Source of the DNA: Leptobrachium leishanense
Taxonomy: Eukaryota; Chordata; Amphibia; Anura; Megophryidae
DNA: 64,000 nucleotides
Assembly: GCA_009667805.1 (NCBI GenBank)
Contig: RXON01001651.1
Coordinates: forward strand, 59,333 to 123,332
Reading direction: 5' to 3'
In this document: positions 56,851 through 64,000 of the stretch, piece by piece
Layout of the letters: every line of letters starts with the position of its first letter
Numbering within the stretch: position 1 is the first letter of the stretch
Notes under the pieces: generated by a model
What the model was told of the DNA's origin: nothing
The model's input: only the letters and a program-made list of their open reading frames with translations
Database searches by the model: none
Position numbers and translations under genes: made by a program

Positions 56851-57093
56851 TTAATGATGTCAGGTGGGATCCCCGGTCTGGCCCTGTGGATTACATGGTC
56901 TGGGTAAAGCACTCATTAATCCTTATTGTTGTCCAGCTATAGATTTGGGGGGGGGGGGCCTGTTTTTGGGGGCAGACCATGAGAAAATGGAATATATTTA
57001 ATGCCTTTCACTTTACTCCACAAATACCAGAAAACACTGGAGGTGTTTCAGGTCTATGGGCTCAACGTGTGCTTTATAATACACAGAGAGGAC

Positions 57094-57215
57094 TAGACAT
57101 GTGCACGTTTTGCGTCATTTTTTCGTTGCTTTTTTCATTTCATTCCGTTGTTTTTTTTCTTTTGTTTCATTTCGGATCATTTCAAAGTTTTCTTCTTTTT
57201 TTTATATTCCATTTC
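57094..57215. mobile_element. hAT-like left end, partner unclear
   Basis: TAGACATGTGCACGTTTTGC followed by TTCG/TTTC-rich sequence resembles the left end of the hAT MITE at 22492. The flank ATAATACACAGAGAGGAC (57076-57093) recurs at 59839-59856, so the insertion may extend to about 59838. I could not find the right terminus. Confidence 0.4.
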
Positions 57216-58071
57216 GGCTAGGGTCAGACGAAAGCATTGCTCCCCGCGAACGTGAAAAAGTGCGTCCGAACGCATTGACGTATTTTTTCACGGAATGCGC
57301 AAAAACGGGCAGACGATGCGCATTTTCGGGCGTGATTTTGTACGGATCGTCAATAAAACTCGTTTCGCGTCTGGACGTTATGTTGGCTGGACATTAGCAG
57401 AGTCTGACGTGTCCTAATCACGCACACACGCCGCTATGCCGCAGCTGCGCACTCTGTACGTCAGTACTAGCGGTTCAGCGTTCTCAGAAAAATGCGTTCA
57501 AATTCCACTTGCGTTGCACGGCCGGACTTTTGTGCGACCGTACATCGTATATTGGCCGTCATTGCCCGTCATCTGCTGCTAGTGCGGCCGTAATTATGTG
57601 CGCCAGAACGCGCGTTAAGGCTAGGGTCAGACTAATGCATTTTTCGCGTTGTCCGTGAAAAAGTGCGTTCGAACGAATGGACGTATTTTTTCACGGAATA
57701 CGCGATAGCGGTCATACGATGCGCATTTTCGGGCGTGATATTGTACGGATCGTCAATAAAACACTTTTTGTGTCTGGACGTTATGTTAGTCGGACATTAG
57801 CAGCGTCTGACGTCTCCTAATCACACACACACGCCTCTAGCGGACGCAGCGCACTCTGTACGTCAGTAGTAGCGGTTTGACGTTCTCGAAAAAATGCGTT
57901 CGTTTGCCACTTGCGTTGCACGGACGAACTTTCGTGCGGCCGTTCGTCGTATGTTCCCCGGCATTGGACGTCATTTGCTGCTAGCACGGCCGTGATTTCG
58001 TGCAGCTAAACGCACGTTAAAACTGCGTTCGTCTGACCCTAGCCTAAAAGTGCGCTGGTCTGACCCCAGCC
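57216..58071 (-). mobile_element. Harbinger MITE E, host of MITE F
   Basis: TTC flanks on both sides (57213-57215, 58072-58074). Ends GGCTAGGGTCAGACGAAAGC and (inverted) GGCTGGGGTCAGACCAGCGC; the latter is the closest match in the window to the left end of the coding Harbinger (19911). It is split near its right end by MITE F. Confidence 0.9.
57619..58044 (-). mobile_element. Harbinger MITE F, nested in E
   Basis: A 426-bp MITE flanked by TAA (57616-57618, 58045-58047), inserted 25 bp from the end of MITE E at a TTAA in that element's terminal repeat. Confidence 0.94.
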
Positions 58072-58259
58072 TTCGTTGTTTTTTTTCATTTTGACAATTT
58101 TTTTTTCATTTCGTTACGTTGTTTGTTTTTTTTGTTTCGGTTCGTTCGTTATGTTACCGCAATTTGTATTTCAGACCTATTCGCTAGTTCGGATTTCGTT
58201 TTTATTCGTCATTTCCTAACGTGAAATGGATTAATTAATTAGATTAGGGTTAAAAAAAA

Positions 58260-59300
58260 AAGGATATGTAATCTCCCTGTCCTTGGTGCTGAAATATATT
58301 TCAGTACCAAGGACAGCAGTTAGCCAGTACCTCAATAAAATGAAAATAGCCACCGGTACAAAATAAAATACCAGCCGGTACTATAATAAAATGAAAATAC
58401 CCACCCGTACTAAAATAAATTACAGCCAGTACTACAATAAAAATACCAGCTGGTACTAAAAGAAAATACCAGCCAGTACTACAATGAAAATGACAGCCAG
58501 TGATAAAATAAAATACAACTGGTACCAAGATGAATTACAGCCGGTACTACAATAAAAATACCAGCTGCTACTATAATAAAATGAAAATACCCAGCCGTAC
58601 TACAATAAATTACAGCCAGTACTACAATAAAAATACCAGTCAGTACAAAAAGAAAATACCAGTCAGTACTAAAAGAAAATACCAGTCAGTACTAAAAGAA
58701 AATACCAGCCGGTACTATAATTAAATGAAAATACCCAGTCATACTAAAATAAATTACAGGGGGTACTACAATAAAATACAGCCGGTACTACAATAAAATA
58801 CCAGTCAGTGATAAAATAAAATACAACTGGTACCAAAATAAATTACAGCCGGTACTACAATAAAAATACCAGCCGCTACTATAATAAAATGAAAATAACT
58901 AGCCGTACTAAAATAAATTACAGCTGGTACTTCAATAAAAATAACAGCCGGTACTAAAAGAAAATACCAACTGGTACTAAAATAAAATAAAATATCAGCC
59001 GCTACTGTAAATAAATGAAAATAACCAGCCATACTAAAATAAATTACAGCCGGTACTACAATAAAAATAACAGCCATTGATAAAATAAAAATATAGTACA
59101 ACCGGTACCAAAATAAATACCAACCGGTACTACAACAAAAATACCAGGCGAAAATAACAGCCAGGGATAAAATAAAATACAGCAGATACCGGACAGGGAA
59201 TATTTTTTTCATTGAATCCTATGGAATTAATTTGTTCGGCTGTATTCTATTTTATTTTATCATTGGTTGGTATTTTATTGTAGTACAGGCTGGTATTTTT
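58260..59300. repeat. Degenerate ~22-bp CCAGCCGGTACTA array
   Basis: About 45 imperfect units of the type AAATACCAGCCGGTACTACA with ATAAAATGAAAA spacers. Near its left end (58276-58315) is a palindrome, CTGTCCTTGGTGCTGAAATA facing TATTTCAGTACCAAGGACAG. Confidence 0.8.
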
Positions 59301-59838
59301 ATTGTAGTACCGGTTTATATTCTCCGGAGCCCCGCGGTGCTGCGGTCATTGGTGCCGAATAGGTTTCAGCACCATTGATAGCCCCTGCCGAAGGCAACCA
59401 GACTGAAGGGAAGAAAAAAGAAAAATGCTGCGTTCGGCAAAGATAAAAAGCCTCGTTTTAAAATAAATTAGGAATCCGAAAATTTACCCAAAAAATCCCA
59501 AAAATTAAAAAAAAATTAATAGAGACTTTTTTCTGCCAGTGAAAAGAATAAATGGTTGAATAAACATTTACTGAAAATGGGGATTTTTTATTTACATTGA
59601 AACCTATGCGATTATTTTGTACGGCTGGTATTTAGATCCCAAAAAATGTCTAATTCTAAAAAATAAATTATAGGGAATCCTATACGTTTCAATGAAAAAA
59701 AAAATTCTAATTTTTATTAAATATTTATTCAATCGTTTAGGTCTATTCTTTTCATTTGCAGCAAAAAGTCTCTTAATTATTTTTCTAGGCATTTTTCGGT
59801 ATTTTTTTATAAAATTGCTGAACAATTTCAGAGTGCAA
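59301..59838. repeat. AT-rich foldback region
   Basis: Arms at about 59521-59612 (AGAGACTTTTTTCTGCCAGT, ATTTACATTGAAACCTATG) and 59680-59776 (inverted: AAGAGACTTTTTGCTGCAAA, TTCATTGAAACGTATAGG) form an imperfect ~90-bp inverted repeat. Parts of the arms resemble the AGAGACTCTTTAATGCAGAA block of the CAGGGTTAT-type and hAT elements. No gene. Confidence 0.7.
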
Positions 59839-60630
59839 TATAATACACAGAGAGGACACAATACAGAGTCTGGTATTCACGGATATATCTGTGTTACACA
59901 TAATACACCTAGAGGACACAATATAGGGAGTCTGGGATTGACTGATACGTCGGTATTACACAGAAAGGACACAATACAGGGAGTCTGGGATTGACGGATA
60001 CGTCGGTATTACACAGAAAGGACACAATACAGGGAGTCTGGGATTGACTGATACGTCGGTATTACACAGAAAGGACACAATACAGGGAGTCTGGGATTGA
60101 CTGATACGTCGGTATTACACAGAAAGGACACAATACAGGGAGTCTGGGATTGACGGATACGTCGGTATTACACAGAAAGGACACAATACAGGGAGTCTGG
60201 GATTGACTGATACGTCGGTATTACACAGAAAGGACACAATACAAGGAGTCTGGGATTGACTGATACGTCGGTATTACACAGAAAGGACACAATACAGGGA
60301 GTCTGGGATTGACTGATATGTCGGTATTACACAGAAAGGACACAATACAGGGAGTCTGGGATTGACTGATACGTCGGTATTACACAGAACGGACACAATA
60401 CAGGGAGTCTAGGATTGAGTGATACGTCGGTATTACACAGAAAGGACACAATACAGGGAGTCTGGGATTGACTGATATGTCGGTATTATACAGAAAGGAC
60501 ACAATACAGGGAGTCTGGGATTGACTGATACGTTGGTATTACACAGAAAGGACACAATACAAGGAGTCTGGGATTGACTGATACGTCGGTATTACACAGA
60601 AAGGACACAATACAGGGAGTCTGGGATTTT
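59839..60630. repeat. 53-bp minisatellite (GGACACAATACAGGGAGTC)
   Basis: About 14 units of TTACACAGAAAGGACACAAT, ACAGGGAGTCTGGGATTGAC and TGATACGTCGGTA; the first two units are diverged. The array ends sharply at 60630. Confidence 0.95.
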
Positions 60631-61189
60631 TTAGACTCACGATAAATGATAATATGCATTTTATATTTCGTCGCTCTGATTCCGCTGTCGCTGTAGCGCT
60701 GTTGAAGGCCTGTCTTGTCGCTTCAGACTAGAGCTGGTGTCTCGTCGGAGCCAAGCTTTTCACTCACCAGAGTTTCTCACTTTAATGAAGCGACCGGACT
60801 GACCCAAGGGCATGTTCTGAACAATTAGCTCCTGCGTCCAATTAATGTGTTCTGTTAATTAAAGATCTCATTGTCATTAGTAAAGGTCAGTGTGGACAGA
60901 ATGCTTTGCACGCCGCACACGAACAGGAGCAGAGCTTGGCGCACAGCGTTTCAAAGTACTTGATTTCCCCAGAGGGACCCACGACCATAATAAACCGCTT
61001 CCAAAGTCCAGGGAATTACAGGTCCGGGTGCTGCTGCGCGAGGACAGGCGCGAAGTGACCCAAACAGAATGAGCCCAGCCCCGCACACTGCTATACCTAC
61101 AGTGTATACATTGTAATAATGCTGCATCCACAAAGAGTACAGAAACTGGAGCGCAGGACCACATAATCCATCTACATACAACTACTGTA
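60631..61189. other. Single-copy island with a possible conserved non-coding block
   Basis: Bases 60815-60890 (GAACAATTAGCTCCTGCG, CAATTAATGTGTTCTGTTAA, AAAGATCTCATTGTCATTAG) contain several TAAT/ATTA cores and look like a conserved non-coding element. No gene was recognised. Confidence 0.4.
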
Positions 61190-64000
61190 ACTACTGCAGC
61201 TCCCCCAACATATAATGTAACCTGTAAAGCGCTGAGAACATGTTACTTCTATATAAATATACACTGTAACTACTGCACTTACTGCACCTCCCTCTACTGT
61301 AATGTAACCTGTAAAGTGCTGAGTACACCTGTTACTGCTATATAAATATACACTGTATAACTACTGCACTTACTGCACCTCCCTCTACTGTAATGTAACC
61401 TGTAAAGCGCTGAGAACATGTTACTGCTATATAAATATACACTGTAACTACTGCACTTACTGCACCTCCCTCTACTGTAACGTAACCTGTAAAGTGCTGA
61501 GTACACCTGTTACTGCTATATAAATATACACTGTAACTACTTCACTTACTGCACCTCCCTCTACTGTAATGTAACCTGTAAAGTGCTGAGTACACCTGTT
61601 ACTGCTATATAAATATACACTGTATAACTACTGCACTTACTGCACCTCCCTCTACTGTAATGTAACCTGTAAAGCGCTGAGAACATGTTACTGCTATATA
61701 AATATACACTGTAACTACTGCACTTACTGCACCTCCCTCTACTGTAATGTAACCTGTAAAGTGCTGAGTACACCTGTTACTGCAATATAAATATACACTG
61801 TATAACTACTGCACTTACTGCACCTCCCTCTACTGTAATGTAACCTGTAAAGTGCTGAGTACACCTGTTACTGCTATATAAATATACACTGTAACTACTG
61901 CACTTACTGCACCTCCCTCTACTGTAATGTAACCTGTAAAGCGCTGAGTACATCTGTTACTGCAATATAAATATACACTGTAACTACTGCACTTACTGCA
62001 CCTCCCTCTACTGTAACGTAACCTGTAAAGTGCTGAGTACACCTGTTACTGCTATATAAATATACACTGTAACTACTGCACTTACTGCACCTCCCTCTAC
62101 TGTAACGTAACCTGTAAAGTGCTGAGAACATGTTACTGCTATATAAATATACACTGTATAACTACTGCACTTACTGCACCTCCCTCTACTGTAACGTAAC
62201 CTGTAAAGTGCTGAGAACATGTTACTGCTATATAAATATACACTGTATAACTACTGCACCTCCCTCTACTGTAATGTAACCTGTAAAGTGCTGAGTACAC
62301 CTGTTACTGCAATATAAATATACACTGTATAACTACTGCACCTCCCTCTACTGTAATGTAACCTGTAAAGCGCTGAGTACACCTGTTACTGCTATATAAA
62401 TATACACTGTATAACTACTGCACCTCCCTCTACTCTAATGTAACCTGTAAAGCGCTGAGTACACCTGTTACTGCTATATAAATATACACTGTAACTACTG
62501 CACTTACTGCACCTCCCTCTACTGTAACGTAACCTGTAAAGCGCTGAGTACACCTGTTACTGCTATATAAATATACACTGTAACTACTGCACTTACTGCA
62601 CCTCCCTCTACTGTAACGTAACCTGTAAAGTGCTGAGTACACCTGTTACTGCTATATAAATATACACTGTAACTACTGCACTTACTGCACCTCCCTCTAC
62701 TGTAATGTAACCTGTAAAGTGCTGAGTACACCTGTTACTGCAATATATATAACCTGTATAACTACTGCACTTACTGCACCTCCCTCTACTGTAATGTAAC
62801 CTGTAAAGTGCTGAGTACACCTGTTACTGCAATATAAATATACACTGTATACTACTGCACTTCTGCACCTCCTCTACTGTAATGTAACCTGTAAGCGCTG
62901 AGTACACCTGTTACTGCTATATAAATATACACTGTAACTACTGCACTTACTGCACCTCCCTCTACTGTAATGTAACCGTAAAGCGCTGAGTACACCTGTT
63001 AACTGCTATATAAATATACACTGTATAACTACTGCACTTACTGCACCTCCCTCTACTGTAATGTAACCTGTAAAGCGCTGAGTAACATCTGTTACTGCTA
63101 TATAATATACACTGTAACTACTGCACTTACTGCACCTCCCTCTACTGTAACGTAACCTGTAAAGCGCTGAGTACACCTGTTACTGCAATATAATATACAC
63201 TGTAACTACTGCACTTACTGCACCTCCCTCTACTGTAATGTAACCTGTAAAGCGCTGAGTACTGTTACTGCTATATATAATATACACTGTAACTACTGCA
63301 CTCCCTCTACTCTCTGTAACGTAACCTGTAAAGCGCTGAAGTACACTGTTTACTGCTATATAAATATACACTGTATAACTACTGCACCTACTGCACCTCC
63401 CTCTACTGTAACGTAACCTGTAAAGCGCTGAGTACATCTGTTACTGCAATATAAATATACACTGTAACTACTGCACTTACTGCACCTCCCTCTACTGTAA
63501 TGTAACCTGTAAAGCGCTGAGTACACCTGTTACTGCAATATAAATATACATAAACTGTATAACTACTGCACTTACTGCACCTCCCTCTACTGTAACGTAA
63601 CCTGTAAAGCGCTGAGTACACCTGTCACTGCAATATAAATATACACTGTAACTACTGCACTTACTGCACCTCCCTCTACTGTAATGTAACCTGTAAAGCG
63701 CTGAGTACACCTGTTACTGCTATATAAATATACACTGTAACTACTGCACTTACTGCACCTCCCTCTACTGTAATGTAACCTGTAAAGCGCTGAGTACATC
63801 TGTTACTGCTATATAAATATACACTGCATAACTACTGCACCTACTGCACCTCCCTCTACTGTAATGTAACCTGTAAAGCGCTGAGTACATCTGTTACTGC
63901 TATATAAATATACACTGTATACTACTGCACCTACTGTAATCTCACCTCCCTCTACTGTAATGTAACCTGTAAAGCGCTGAGTACACCTGTTACTGCTATA
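61190..64000. repeat. 89-bp satellite, running past the window end
   Basis: About 31 units. Each contains CTGCACCTCCCTCTACTGTA, ATGTAACCTGTAAAGCGCTG, AGTACACCTGTTACTGCTAT and ATAAATATACACTGTA. The AAAGCGCTGAGTA...CTATATAAATA portion resembles the 3' tail of a dispersed vertebrate retroelement (compare 53500-53635). Short units lacking CTTACTGCA occur near 62240-62420. The ~70-codon minus-strand frames starting MYSALYRL are repeat translation. Confidence 0.95.

Noticed and set aside
57101..57397. 98-codon plus-strand frame with a hydrophobic start
   Set aside because: A poly-T/TTCG stretch of a hAT-like end followed by a Harbinger MITE; no gene-like feature.

Overview
The window reads as vertebrate nuclear DNA, most likely from an amphibian (probably a frog). 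This rests on the mix of mobile elements: two Tc1/mariner families, hAT elements with 8-bp target duplications, PIF/Harbinger and its MITEs, a Helitron, a piggyBac-like element, TTAA MITEs, L2/Rex-like LINE 3' ends, a tRNA-derived SINE and solo LTRs. There are no operons, ribosome binding sites or prokaryotic genes. No complete host protein-coding gene could be recognised. One weak candidate host exon lies at 30988-31099.

Layout. 1-7255: right end of a Tc1 (family A), an 873-bp CAGGGTTAT-type element, a Tc1 of a second family (1937-4922) broken by a 1.33-kb insertion that itself holds a hAT MITE, then a palindromic MITE (4975-6971) split by a hAT element that carries a 30-bp minisatellite. 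7256-15560: a LINE 3' end with an internal 39-bp minisatellite. It was interrupted by a 900-bp element and then by a Helitron (9024-15541). The Helitron was entered by a 3.3-kb hAT (10668-13946), which holds a piggyBac-like element and palindromic MITEs, each entered by a Harbinger MITE. 15542-16188 is single-copy. 16189-19752 is a 36-bp satellite.

19754-24979: a second Tc1-A copy, nearly intact, split by a 3608-bp PIF/Harbinger element (19911-23518) with a 3-bp TAA duplication. The Harbinger carries a two-exon MADF/BESS gene on + and a two-exon DDE transposase gene on -. The two genes interlock: each gene's second exon lies inside the other's intron. Short Harbinger MITEs elsewhere in the window are internal-deletion derivatives of this element.

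25030-29665: a second copy of the LINE 3' end with a larger 39-bp array. It was entered by a second copy of the 10.7-kb hAT, inverted and already carrying the same internal MITE insertion. 29666-33900: mostly single-copy, with a third Tc1-A copy on - (32030-33642). 33905-64000: a succession of minisatellites (unit about 26, 39, 55, 12, 33, 26, 40, 61, 22, 53 and 89 bp) separated by short single-copy islands, two solo LTRs, Harbinger MITEs nested in one another, a SINE and LINE tails.

Tandem arrays make up more than a third of the window. Nearly all the long open frames on either strand come from array units whose length is a multiple of three, or that lack stops, and are not genes. Several AT-rich single-copy islands rich in homeodomain-like and POU-like motifs look like conserved non-coding elements, which would fit a gene-poor regulatory domain. 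That last point is inference.
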